Positions 34,717 through 45,900 of a stretch of DNA of 64,000 bases are shown one piece after another (position 1 is the stretch's first letter; every line of letters begins with the position of its first letter). A program made the translations under genes and the position numbers. The notes under the pieces are model-generated. The model saw only the letters and a program-made list of their open reading frames with translations. It was not told the origin of the DNA and searched no databases. The stretch comes from Faecalicatena faecalis (GTDB taxonomy: Bacteria; Bacillota; Clostridia; Lachnospirales; Lachnospiraceae): contig NZ_JABACJ020000011.1 in the NCBI RefSeq assembly GCF_012524165.2, positions 1-64,000 of the forward strand, in the 5' to 3' direction.

Positions 34717-36387
34717 ATGAAAAAATTAAGACAAAAGGCAGGCCGGATTTTAACTTTGGTGGTTACATTGTGCATGATGTTCACAATGACGCTTCCGGTA
34801 ATGGCAGAAGACGAAACAAATAATCTGGTTGCAACAGATGACCCAAGAGAAAGTATCATGCTGATGACACTTGGGTATGAAGATGATAATGGAGTTTATC
34901 AGGCATATAAAGGGGGAACTTGTTTCCTGATCAATGACGAATATGTTTTGACGAATAAACATGTCGTCACAATATCTTCTCAGGATGAATTAAATGATTT
35001 AAGAAAAATGAGCGGTGTTGCAGATTTACAGGCATCTGACAGCCATATCAAATTATATCTCTTTGTAAACAGAGATATGAAGGTGGCAGCAACGATGCAT
35101 GATAGTGTGAACAGTGATGATATGGACTTTGCGGCAGTAAAGCTTGCTGAGAAGATTTATGACAGAAAGCCAGTTGCACTTGGTGACAGTGATGCAGTGA
35201 AGACAAAGGAAGCTGTTTATGCAATGGGATTCCCGGCAGATTCCATCAGTACGAAAAACTATAATACGAAAGATGATGTATCAACAGTTAACGGTGCGGT
35301 TTCAAAACTGACTGTTACAGGCAACGTAGATATTATTGAACATACAGCTCCGCTGAACCTTGGAAATTCTGGTGGACCTTTATTAGATGAAAATAATAAT
35401 GTGGTTGGTCTGAACACCTTTATAGCAGGCAAGAAAAATTATTCTATTCAGATTAATTACATAAAGAAGGGACTGGATACATTTGGAATTCCATATGTGG
35501 CAGGAACTCCAATGAATTCTACACCAGAGCTTACGCAAGACACGGAAACCACACCAGATTCAGAAAAAGAAGAAGAGAAACCAGACAACACAGCAATCCT
35601 CACAGAACTTCAATCCGCATTAGATGATGCCAAAGCTGTTGACACCACCAAATTCACAGAAGAGACAGTGAAAGCTCTCGATGACAGCATTGGAACTGCA
35701 GAAGCAGTTTTAGCCAATGATGCAGCAGAGGCAGTTGAGATTCAGAATGCAACAGATGATTTAAATGATGCAATCAATGCGCTCGAAGAAAAGTCTGGAC
35801 CGAACATGATGCTGATCATTGCCATTGTGGCAGCAGTTGTCATTGTGATCATCATTATTATTGTAGTAGTAATGTCAAGTAAGAAGAAAAAAGCAGCACC
35901 GGTTCCTGTACAGGGAGGGCCGGCACCAGGTCCATCCAATTGGGATGCGAACAGCGGAAATGCATACGGCTCTGTAGACAGCTTTGCAAAACCAAACCCA
36001 ATGCCACAGCAGGATACGATTCCAGAAGGAGCAGGAGAGACAACGCTGCTTGATGCCGGAGCAGGAGAGACGACACTGCTTAGCAACGCAGGAAGCGCAT
36101 ATCTGATTCGCAAGAAGAATGGAGAAAAGATCGCAGTCAACCTTCAGAACTTCAAGCTGGGCAAAGAAAGGAAAAAAGTAAACTACTGTATTTCAGATAA
36201 TACCTCGGTCAGCCGTGTTCACTGTGAAATCGTTAAGAAAGGGTCTGATTATTATGCAATCGACCAGGGCGCTACGAACTTTACATTTGTAAATGGTGTT
36301 CAGTTAAGTCCACATAAGGAAACCTTATTATCTGATCAGTCTGTTTTAAAATTATCAGATGAAGAATTTGAATTTCATTTATCATAA
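34717..36387 (+). CDS. membrane trypsin-like protease with cytoplasmic FHA domain
   Basis: A 556-aa protein with a signal peptide (residues 1–30), an extracellular S1C/HtrA-like protease with triad His82 (TNKHVV), Asp137 (DDMDFAAV) and Ser218 (LGNSGGPL), then a helical stalk, one membrane helix (~364–386) and a Lys-rich stop. The cytoplasmic part holds two GAGETTLL motifs (threonines 442–443 and 452–453) and an FHA domain with SVSRVH and FVNG. No PDZ domain. It resembles an inside-out sensor: a protease outside controlled by, or reporting to, phosphothreonine signalling inside. Preceded by TAGGAGGACTAGTTT. Confidence 0.88.
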   Translation: MKKLRQKAGRILTLVVTLCMMFTMTLPVMAEDETNNLVATDDPRESIMLMTLGYEDDNGVYQAYKGGTCFLINDEYVLTNKHVVTISSQDELNDLRKMSGVADLQASDSHIKLYLFVNRDMKVAATMHDSVNSDDMDFAAVKLAEKIYDRKPVALGDSDAVKTKEAVYAMGFPADSISTKNYNTKDDVSTVNGAVSKLTVTGNVDIIEHTAPLNLGNSGGPLLDENNNVVGLNTFIAGKKNYSIQINYIKKGLDTFGIPYVAGTPMNSTPELTQDTETTPDSEKEEEKPDNTAILTELQSALDDAKAVDTTKFTEETVKALDDSIGTAEAVLANDAAEAVEIQNATDDLNDAINALEEKSGPNMMLIIAIVAAVVIVIIIIIVVVMSSKKKKAAPVPVQGGPAPGPSNWDANSGNAYGSVDSFAKPNPMPQQDTIPEGAGETTLLDAGAGETTLLSNAGSAYLIRKKNGEKIAVNLQNFKLGKERKKVNYCISDNTSVSRVHCEIVKKGSDYYAIDQGATNFTFVNGVQLSPHKETLLSDQSVLKLSDEEFEFHLS

Positions 36388-36413
36388 GTAAATTAGTGAA
36401 ACAGGAGACAGAA

Positions 36414-37196
36414 ATGGGTTTTTTAAGTATTGCACATAGTGATGTTGGAATAAAAAAGAATACCAATCAGGATTCTGTCTTAATCAAGCAGGCATCTACA
36501 GATTACGGAGAGGTATTGCTCTCTGTAATCTGTGATGGCATGGGCGGCCTTGCAAAAGGTGAGGTCGCCAGTGCAGCTTTGATTAGGGCTTTTTCTGATT
36601 GGTTCGAAAAAGTTTTTCCTTTTATTCTCTATGAGAAAAGAGAGACAAAGGAAATCGATTACAATTCCCTGCAAAAAAGCTGGAATGAGCTGATAGACAA
36701 TGTGAATCATAAAATCGCAGATTACGGAGCGGGATTTCATGCCCCATGTGGGACAACGCTGGTGGCACTTTTATTAATCGACCATCATTACTACATTGTA
36801 AATGTAGGGGATTCAAGGACATACCGCCTGAACCGAAGTCTGGAGATGATTACAAAAGATCAGACCTTTGTACAGCGGGAAATGGACGAGGGACGCATGA
36901 CGGAAGAGGAAGCCCGTAATCATCCGCAGAGGAATGTGCTTCTGCAATGTGTAGGAGCAAGTCAGGTAATCATCCCTGATTTTTATGAGGGAGAATATGA
37001 GGAAGGTGACTTGTTCATCCTCTGCTCGGACGGGTTCCGCCATCAGATTACAGTCGATGAATTTATGAAGATATTAAGCCCTCAATTGCTGACGGATGAA
37101 AAAGCAATGCGGGATGCAGCAATCTACTGTACGGAACTGAACAAGCAGAGAAAAGAAAGCGATAATATTTCCGTCATTATTATAAAAACCAATTAG
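36414..37196 (+). CDS. PP2C-family Ser/Thr phosphatase
   Basis: ATG 36414 after ACAGGAGACAGAA gives 260 aa; a GTG at 36396 is in frame but less favourable. All PP2C metal-binding motifs are present: NQDSVL, VICDGMGGLAKGE, NVGDSRTYRL, LFILCSDGF and SDNISVIII. It would dephosphorylate substrates of the kinase that begins 11 nt downstream. Cytoplasmic, no membrane helix. Confidence 0.94.
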   Translation: MGFLSIAHSDVGIKKNTNQDSVLIKQASTDYGEVLLSVICDGMGGLAKGEVASAALIRAFSDWFEKVFPFILYEKRETKEIDYNSLQKSWNELIDNVNHKIADYGAGFHAPCGTTLVALLLIDHHYYIVNVGDSRTYRLNRSLEMITKDQTFVQREMDEGRMTEEEARNHPQRNVLLQCVGASQVIIPDFYEGEYEEGDLFILCSDGFRHQITVDEFMKILSPQLLTDEKAMRDAAIYCTELNKQRKESDNISVIIIKTN

Positions 37197-37207
37197 AGGA
37201 ATAAGAG

Positions 37208-38965
37208 ATGCTAGAGATAGGTTCCATTGTAGATGGAAAATACAAAATACTAAATAAAATCGGACAGGGTGGAATGAGCATTGTCTATCTGGCAATGAAC
37301 GAGCGTGCGAATAAGCCCTGGGCAATCAAGGAGATTCGTAAGGACGGCGTATCTAACTATGAAGTGGTGAAACAGAATCTGATTGCCGAGACCGATATTT
37401 TAAAAAGGCTGAATCATCCCAATCTCCCAAGTATCATTGACGTGATTGACTGTGATGATACTTTCCTGATTGTAATGGATTATATAGAAGGAAAGCCTTT
37501 GAGTGAGGCGCTGAACCGGGAGGGGGCACAGCCTCAGGAAAAAGTGATTGAGTGGGCGAAGCAGATCTGTGATGTGCTCGGGTATCTGCATTCTCGAGTG
37601 CCGCCTATCATTTACAGGGATATGAAGCCGTCCAATGTGATGCTCAAGCCGGACGGCAATATCATGATTATTGATTTTGGTACGGCAAGAGAATACAAGT
37701 CGGCAAGTATCGCAGACACTACATGTCTGGGAACGCAAGGGTATGCGGCACCGGAGCAGTTCGGGGGACAAGGCCAGACAGATGCCAGAACAGATATTTA
37801 TTGTCTGGGTGCAACATTGTATCACCTGATTACAGGACATAACCCCTGCCTGCCTCCTTATGAAATGTATCCGATCCGCCAGTGGAATCCGAATCTTTCC
37901 TCTGGTCTGGAAGAAATCATCTTAAGATGTACGCAGAAGAATCCAAATGACCGTTATCAATCCTGTGCGGAATTGATGTATGCACTGGAACACTATGATG
38001 AACTGGATCACGAGTATAAGGTAAAGCAGAACAGGAAATGGAGAACATTTCTTGCGACCTCTATTTTGACTGTCGTTTCTATGGGGGCATGTGTAGGATT
38101 CAAGGCTGCCGAGACATCCACGACGAACAGCAGTTATACGCAGTATTTGAAAAATGCGGTCTCTGCAGGAACCAGTGAGGAACGAGTGGAAAATTATCAG
38201 AGTGCAATCTATCTGAATCCGGGTGAAGAGCAGGGATATGTGGATCTTCTGAATAAGGCGTTTTTGGATGACGATGATTTTTCACAGGAGGAAGCCGCTA
38301 AAATGACGGAAATCCTGGGATATAAGGGCAGCAGCAACCGGAGCAATGAAAGTTATCTGGAGGCAGATGAAAAGGCATATGATGACTTCGCGTTCCAGAT
38401 GGGGCTCGCGTATTACTACTATTATGAGGGAAATGGTAATAAACCAATGTCCCAGGCATGGTTCGACATTGCCTCGTCAAGTACCACACTGGATAGTAAT
38501 AAAGTAGAACGGGCAAAACGACTGGGCAGAATCGCGGGCTACTATGCCAACCTCAACAGCAGCAACAAGGCCGGAGACAGTACTACGACATACAGAGATT
38601 ATTGGAAGGATCTGACGGAGCTTGTCAGTGGGAACCTGGTCGAGATGGATAACGTAAAAACTGCGTTGGTCATGTATAAAGAAGTGGTCTATCAGATAGG
38701 ACAGAATCCATTGAATTTTAAGGCAGCAGGTGTGACCAAGGAGGAATTGATTTCACAGCTTGATAAGACACAGTCCAGGCTGAACACGGATATCGTAGTT
38801 CTAAACGAGAGTGACAGAACGGAGATCGAACATTTAAAGAATACGATCCTGGATAATATTGAATGGGCAAGAAAAGAGGTCGATATCGCCTACACGACCC
38901 GTGGTATGGATAAAAATGAGGAGACAGGAGGGGCAGTGAATGCAGGAACTGGAAAAAATGATTAA
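37208..38965 (+). CDS. membrane Ser/Thr protein kinase 1
   Basis: A 585-aa PknB-type kinase. Glycine loop IGQGGMSIVY, catalytic Lys41, Glu near 61, YRDMKPSN (Asp138), DFG (Asp156) and APE (180–182) are intact. A membrane helix lies at ~280–298, followed by ~290 residues outside with helical repeat character and no PASTA domain. Kinase–TM–helical exterior is the same order as EssB/YukC, whose kinase fold is inactive, so this may be the locus's EssB counterpart. Predicted substrates are the ETT[VL]L motifs of neighbouring membrane proteins. Overlaps the next gene by 26 nt. Confidence 0.93.
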   Translation: MLEIGSIVDGKYKILNKIGQGGMSIVYLAMNERANKPWAIKEIRKDGVSNYEVVKQNLIAETDILKRLNHPNLPSIIDVIDCDDTFLIVMDYIEGKPLSEALNREGAQPQEKVIEWAKQICDVLGYLHSRVPPIIYRDMKPSNVMLKPDGNIMIIDFGTAREYKSASIADTTCLGTQGYAAPEQFGGQGQTDARTDIYCLGATLYHLITGHNPCLPPYEMYPIRQWNPNLSSGLEEIILRCTQKNPNDRYQSCAELMYALEHYDELDHEYKVKQNRKWRTFLATSILTVVSMGACVGFKAAETSTTNSSYTQYLKNAVSAGTSEERVENYQSAIYLNPGEEQGYVDLLNKAFLDDDDFSQEEAAKMTEILGYKGSSNRSNESYLEADEKAYDDFAFQMGLAYYYYYEGNGNKPMSQAWFDIASSSTTLDSNKVERAKRLGRIAGYYANLNSSNKAGDSTTTYRDYWKDLTELVSGNLVEMDNVKTALVMYKEVVYQIGQNPLNFKAAGVTKEELISQLDKTQSRLNTDIVVLNESDRTEIEHLKNTILDNIEWARKEVDIAYTTRGMDKNEETGGAVNAGTGKND

Positions 38966-39527
38966 TATCTATCACACCGGATTCATTGTGTGTCTTGTCC
39001 TTGCCTGTGTATTCTTCGCTGTATCGGTGCTTCTGTTTTTTAAATTCAATATTCGCAGAATCATAGATATGAAAACAGGGCGCGGGGCAAAACGGACGAT
39101 TCAGAAGATGGAGGAGATCAATGCAAGGACCGGGAAGCTGAGGCAGGATATGGTTTCCCATACACCGTCTGTATTGCGTCCAGAAGACCGGATTGCTTAT
39201 CCGGTGACAGCGCCGAACTTAGATGTTCAGGCAGAAGCCGCATCAAGGAATGGCGGGGCAGCAGGAAACAGCGTAGGAAGCGCGGCACCTGGAATGGTAT
39301 CGGGACAGTACTCGGGGCAGATATCAGGGCAGTCAGCCCAAAGTCAGGTGACAGAAAAGCTTCTGGATGATGGATCACAGGAGACGACGGTTCTGAACCA
39401 GTCAGGAGAGACGACAGTCCTTTCTCAAAACATACTGGACCAGGCGGTACAGCCTGAGATAAAACTTCCCGGACCATTCAAAATCATAAAAGAGGTCATG
39501 TGGGTACATACAGAGGAGGTTTTGTAA
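38940..39527 (+). CDS. single-TM protein with ETTVL phosphothreonine-type motifs
   Basis: ATG 38940 after ACAGGAGGGGCAGTGA, overlapping the kinase gene. The 195-aa product has one membrane helix (residues ~13–35), a low-complexity Gly/Ser/Gln linker and the tandem motifs QETTVL (147–152) and GETTVL (156–161) near the C-terminus. These resemble the ETT[SV] phosphosites of FHA-domain partners such as GarA and the GETTLL motifs of the protease upstream. Probably a docking or scaffold substrate of the adjacent kinase. Confidence 0.72.
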   Translation: MQELEKMINIYHTGFIVCLVLACVFFAVSVLLFFKFNIRRIIDMKTGRGAKRTIQKMEEINARTGKLRQDMVSHTPSVLRPEDRIAYPVTAPNLDVQAEAASRNGGAAGNSVGSAAPGMVSGQYSGQISGQSAQSQVTEKLLDDGSQETTVLNQSGETTVLSQNILDQAVQPEIKLPGPFKIIKEVMWVHTEEVL

Positions 39528-39530
39528 GGA

Positions 39531-39968
39531 ATGAGAGACAAAAAGAAGGCGTTTACAATTGTATATATACAATTTCTGATTTCGGCAGTTTCCGTATGGA
39601 TGGTGCTGGGAGCCTTTGATGCGGAGGGGAAGTTGAATCCACTCGGATATACTGCCGGAGTTCTGTTCTGGCTGGGGATTCTGGGAGGCGTGGTCAGTTA
39701 TATCCTCTTTTTCCGCAAGGCATATAAGGGACCCAATGTGCTGAAATTTTTCAGCAATAAACCAGCAATGGCAGCAGATGTGGTATTGATTATTTCACTT
39801 GCCGCAACAATATTTTTGGCGAACAGAAGAAATGTGAACCAGATTGCTGTAATGATGTTCATATTTTTGCTGGTATTAAGTCTGTATTCACATTTTCTTT
39901 TAAATGGGAAGATATTTACAGCAATACTGATAGAAAATAAAAAAGGAAAGGGAGACAGCAGGGAATGA
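39531..39968 (+). CDS. four-TM hypothetical membrane protein
   Basis: A 145-aa protein with hydrophobic segments at about 9–28, 40–60, 80–98 and 104–125 and basic loops. Preceded by AGGAGGTTTTGTAAGGA, 3 nt after the previous stop; its stop overlaps the start of the giant gene (ATGA). Unrecognised; possibly a membrane component of the secretion complex. Confidence 0.72.
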   Translation: MRDKKKAFTIVYIQFLISAVSVWMVLGAFDAEGKLNPLGYTAGVLFWLGILGGVVSYILFFRKAYKGPNVLKFFSNKPAMAADVVLIISLAATIFLANRRNVNQIAVMMFIFLLVLSLYSHFLLNGKIFTAILIENKKGKGDSRE

Positions 39969-42900
39969 GGAAAAAAAGAAATCTAAAAGAAAGGGTATGT
40001 GCTTTTGTGCTGGCACTGTTGCTGCCGCTTACCAGCGTGCTGCCGGATGTGACGATGGTGGCGAGTGCGGCGGATCCAGTGAATCCAAGTAGTACAACAG
40101 TACAGAATGTCAGTTTTTATATTTATGAGGAATTCGGATCCACGCAGGAAGTTGGACTGAGCGGAGCTAAAATTACAATTTCTGATGGAACTCAGATTGT
40201 CGGTGAAGGAATTACAGAAAAAGAGGGAACCTTTACTCTGTCAGATTTCACTGTAGATAGTGCAAAAACATATACTTATTCAGTAGAAAAAGACGGATTT
40301 AATTCAGAGACGGATATTACATTGAAACTGGATGATACAAATAAGCAGAAACTGACAATGAGCCCAATTGATTTAAGTGAGACAGCGATAGGACCATTAA
40401 ATCCAGCAGATCCTAATAATAATACAGCGGCTATTGGTATCAAGAATAGGATTGAAAACAGCAGTGATGGAGAGCCGGGCTATGTGTGGGAATCGAAGGA
40501 TGAATCCATTGCTACAGTAGATCAAGAGGGAAATATTCGTGCAGAGGGTTTAGGAAAGACAAATATAACTGTAACAAGACATAATGAGACGGCTTCAGTA
40601 GAAGTAATTGTAAAGGAAACAATTTCCGGAATGACAATAACTGCAAATCCGGGAAGTAATACGACAGATAATATTGATGTTTCGTCAGTAGAAATATCTG
40701 TGGGAGGTATGCCACAAGATGCAAGTGGAGTTGTTAAGATTTATAAAAATGATGAAAACACAACTTCTATAGGTACGATTGCAGCTCCATATAATTCTAA
40801 AGTTACATATAGCAGTCCAGCGGGAACAACTAAGTTTATTGCAGTATTTGAGGAAAATACTAATGACTTTTATTTGAAGTCATCGGTTTCTACGAATGAG
40901 ATTTCCTATAAAAAATCTTCTCAGATTGTCTTAGATCAGGCATCAGATACAGTTACATATGGAGATACGCCAAAACAAATTGAAGCTACACAAGCTTCAC
41001 TCCAGGGAAGAACTTTATCTTATGTAAGCAGTAATGAGAACGTTGCTACTGTTGATGAAAATGGAAGCGTAAGCTCTAAGTCAGCAGGAACGGCAACAAT
41101 TACAGTGACAGCAGCAGCGAATGATGAGTATACGGAATCAACGGCCAAATATGATATTACTGTGAATCAAAAGACATTGAGCAACATTTCTTTACAGAAT
41201 ATCTCATGGCAGCCTGTTGAAAAGGTATATGATGGCACGAAGAAAATTACAATCAAGGGTAAATTGTCCCATACAGAAAATACAGATATTGTAGGGGACG
41301 ATGTAATTGAAGTTGAGGCAACTGCAGAAGTAGATAGTGCAGACGCAAAGTCATACACGATCTGTAATATTACTAAAATAACGAAGTCATCAGATACGAG
41401 ATATATATTTAATATTGATGAGACTAAAAAAGAGGTTTCTAGTCAGATTAAAATAACGAAAAGACCAGTATATGTCAGCATTGAGAAAAAGACTGGTGAT
41501 TATGAAACAACAATTCCTTATGGAAAGACCAAAGAAGAAATTTTGACCAAAGTGAAAGCTGATAATAAAGTCGTATTAGCAGGCACGAATGGGAAAATTG
41601 TAGATGGAGCTGAACAAGGGCTGGTTGGGACAGACAAACTTAATAATCTTGAGAAAGATACGGAGATTATTTTAAAAGACCAAAATTATTATGTAGGTAT
41701 TTATGAAGATGCCATTCAGCCTCAGATTAAAAATACAGATGCAGGAAACTATGAAATCTGCATGGTAGATGATAATAAATATTATGGAAGGCTTGAAATT
41801 ACAAAAGAAGAAAAGACAGATGATGAAATTAGAAATGCTGTCTCTGTAAATAGTGATGCAGAAGGTGTTTATAAAGAAATTAAGAATGCTAATACTCCTG
41901 ATGATTATAATATTTGGGTCAGGGGAAATGCAGAAGGTCTTTTAAGATTTGCTATAAAGGATGATACCTATTATAACTGTGTTGCAGTATCACAGGATGG
42001 TGGGAAGAGTTGGGTTGAATTTCCGAATGGGAAGGGAATCCAGTTTGCTGATGATAAAGATGCTGAAAAAGAGCTGGATATTTATTTAAAGGATTCCAGA
42101 GACAACAAAGACGGTAATACAAGGACCATTAATAAGGACGGCAAGGACAACAAATATCTTGTAAAAGTAGATGCAGAGAGTCCAAAGGCAGAGTTTATTG
42201 GTGTAAATGCAGGTTTATTTGGCAATACCCAGGTTCCTTTCACAGAGTTTACCAACAAGTCACATCCTGTTACGGTGAACGTTTCGGATGAGGGAAGTGG
42301 AGTCGCATCCTTTGAGACATGTGTTATCCAGGTAACAAAGGACAGTAATATTGTTTCTGGTATCGTAAGTGCAAAGAATGATCCAAGCATTTGGAATGAT
42401 CATGGCAATGCAATTCAGGCGACAGAAAATATAGATTCTAAAGGAAATCATATTGTATTAGCCCGTATTCGGGATCATGTGGGTAATGAAGCAATTTATA
42501 CATCTAACGGATTAGTATTTGAGACAAATGCACCAAAGGTTAATGTGATTGTAAATAATGGGCAGCCGATTGGAGAAGTTCCATGTGATTCAACAGTGCC
42601 ATATAAGATTGAGATTCAGGATTTAGAGTCTGTCACAGATACTACTTCAGGAATTGAAGAAATTCGTGTAGAGGTCACAGACAATGGGAACACAGTAAGA
42701 AACAGTACTGGTTTAGATGCAGATAAGAAGGTGGTAGATTCCTATACTATAACATCCGATGATATTGATAAAATCATAGGTGCAGAGAACGATGATAAAA
42801 CTACATTGTCTTATTTGGTAAAACGGGCTAACTTTGCAGTAGATGGAATTCTGACTGTGAAGAAATATCACACCAATCATGTAACGATTTCTGTAACTGC

Positions 42901-45900
42901 AGTTGATAAGGCGGGAAATGATTACACATATACGGAGGAGAATCTCTGTCTGGATCACATTCTGCCGGAAGTTTCAGTGGGATATTCAGAAAATAAAGCA
43001 AAGTCAAAGCATTATTTTGAATCAAGAGAAATGACAATCAAGTATAAGGAGAGAAATTTCGACGAAAGCTTATTATCATTTGATGTACAGGTGAATGGAA
43101 CAGATCAGGCTGGTACAGCAGAAAAAAGCAGACTGACACTGGCTGAGGTGAATGCGCTTGGTGCCATTCAGGTTACAAAGATAAGTAATTCAAATGGGGC
43201 CGTAACAAACCCGGATGATTATACAGATGACAGAGAAATTACATACAAGGTTCAATTTACAGAAGATGGAGCTTATAAAGTAATTCCTCATATTCAGGAT
43301 ACTGCCGGAAATATAAATAAAGAAGTTAAGTACGAAGTGCCCGAAACGGAAGACTATGATGGAAATGAATTATTTATTATAGATTCCAAGATTCCAGAAG
43401 TACAAGTAAGTTATGATTCTTATAAGGACAGCCTCTATTACAATTCCAGGGTTATGAAGATTGATTATAAGGAAAGGAACTTTGACGAAAGCCTTCTGAC
43501 TTTTGAACTGGAAGTGAATGGAAAGAAGATAGAGGGGAGCGCAGAAAAGAGTCGTCTTACACTGGAAGAACTGAGAAAGATGAAAGAATTTAAAGTTGGT
43601 GCGCTGGTCGATTCAGAAGCAAATATAGAAGAAACAGCACATACGGAGAATCGTCTTTTATCTTATGAAATTCAGTTCCAGACAGATGGATGTTACAAAC
43701 TGATTCCACATATTAAAGATAAGGCCGGAAAAGAGGACAGTGGTGTTACATACAGTCAGGCATCTGCTTCTAATGAAACGTTTTATGTGGATGACAAGGC
43801 GCCAACTATCAAAGCAATCTATAATGATAAAGAAATCGGAGTTAAGAATGGTCATTACTTCAAGGCTCCGCGTACAATGACTGTAGTCATTACGGAAAGA
43901 AATTTCTCACTTGAGAATACAAGCTTTAATGTAAAAGTGGATGGGAAAGAGCAAGTATGCACCTATGCAGAATTAAAAGACATAACCGGAATCAATGCTG
44001 TTACTGTTGTGGAAGACAGCGAAGCAGACGTGGATTCAAGGATGCATACTGATGATAGGGAGATTAAATTTACGCTCACATTTGGTACGGATGAAAAGGG
44101 GAGAACAGAAGACCACGATTACCTAATAACAGTCTCAACAACTGATTTAACAGGAAATAGCGCAGTAGATGTAAAAGATGAGAATCAGTTAGTTAAGACA
44201 GGGGAGTTGTTTACGGTTGATACAGTAGCCCCAGTAATGAGTGTAGAATATTATTCTTACAATGACCAAAAAGAAAGAATTAATATTACGCAGGATATTA
44301 ATACAGCAAAGAGATATAAAAAGTATAATATTGAAGCTGAAGTAACAATTGCAGAAAGAAATTTTGCAGATGGCGAGAAATTTGAAAATATGAATGTATC
44401 GGAAACTGCTGTTGATTTAAAGAGTGAGTCAGTAAGTGTGAGTGAGGACCGCAATAGCTTAGCAAAGGCAGTAAATAAATGGAATCCTGGTCTGAACGGG
44501 GGAGAACACACACAGACCTTTATTTTCCCGGATGAGGCTAATTACATATTTAACATGGCTTATACTGATTTGGCAGGAAATTCTGCGGTATTAGTTGATG
44601 AAAGTAATCAAGAAAAAGGAGATTCATTTACAGTTGACAAGACGGCTCCTGAGGGAACGGTTACTATTTCAGAGGATGAAGGAGTATTTCGTAAGATTTT
44701 AGATACGATTACCTTCGGTATTTTCAGAAATCATTCTGTTACAGTTACAATGAATAGTAAAGATGTGATATCACCATATGTTCAGAGATACTATATAGAC
44801 AATCCAGATCCGTCACAAAGAAATCTGAATATGGAAAATGGTGAATTTGATGCATTAACGGAAGATGAATTAAATCATATCGATCATTGGACCAGATTAG
44901 ATAATGATTTAGGTGAAGCTCCAAATTATACGGTTGATGAGAAGCAGCAGACATATCAGCTTAACGAGAATTCTAAGGCTGTTCCGTATGTTTTCTTGGA
45001 GGACCAGGCAGGGAATAGAACCTATATCAATTCAAAAGGAATTATTGATGATAGAGAGTCACCTTCCTCACCGGAAATCATAATTACGACAGAGGACCCT
45101 GTGGCAGAGAATCAGGATACAGGCCTGGAGATATTTAAAGGGGATGTCAATTTCAATATTAAAGTTACAGATCCAATCCCGGAAGGCAGCGATACATATT
45201 CTGGTCTGGCGAAAGTATCCTATAAGATTATTAAGGATGGGAATGCTGATAAACCGACACAGTCAGGAAACTTTAATGAAGAGTTGAAACCTGCAGCAAA
45301 ACGGGTCCAGACATTGGAAAAGACCGATTTGTTAATCCAAAGTGACAAGAATAACAGTAATGATATTGTAATTGAAGTGACTGCAGAGGATAACGCAGGA
45401 AATATTACAGTAGCAACAAGAGAGCTTGCAATTGATATAACAAAGCCGCAAATAAAAGTTTCCTATGATAATAACGATGTACATAATGAATCATACTTTA
45501 CAGATGAACGTTTAATGACGATTACTTATCAGGAAAGAAACTTTTATGAAAAAGGACTGACATTCGACTTAACTTTAGATGGTAAGGCTATGAATGGGAT
45601 ATCTCTGGAAGAATTAAAAGCAGTGGATGGTATTTCTGTAAAGGGAGGCCCAATTGATAGTCAAAACGATGTGGCATTTAAGAAATTAAGTGATAAACGG
45701 ACTGTTGAATATCAGATTCTGTTTGGTGAAGGTGATAAACGGGATGCAGACTATGTAATTGTTCCTCACATTGCTGATGCAGCGACATACAGCGATGAAG
45801 GTGCTGTTTATGAAAAGGGGACAAAGGCAAAAGAAAAATTTACAGTAGATAAAGTGGCTCCAGAAATTAAAGTAGTTTATAAAGCTGGAAAAACAGAGGT

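Noticed and set aside
35742-36140. 132-aa minus-strand ORF over the protease gene
   Set aside because: It is antisense to the protease stalk, TM and linker; its serine/valine-rich composition mirrors that coding sequence.
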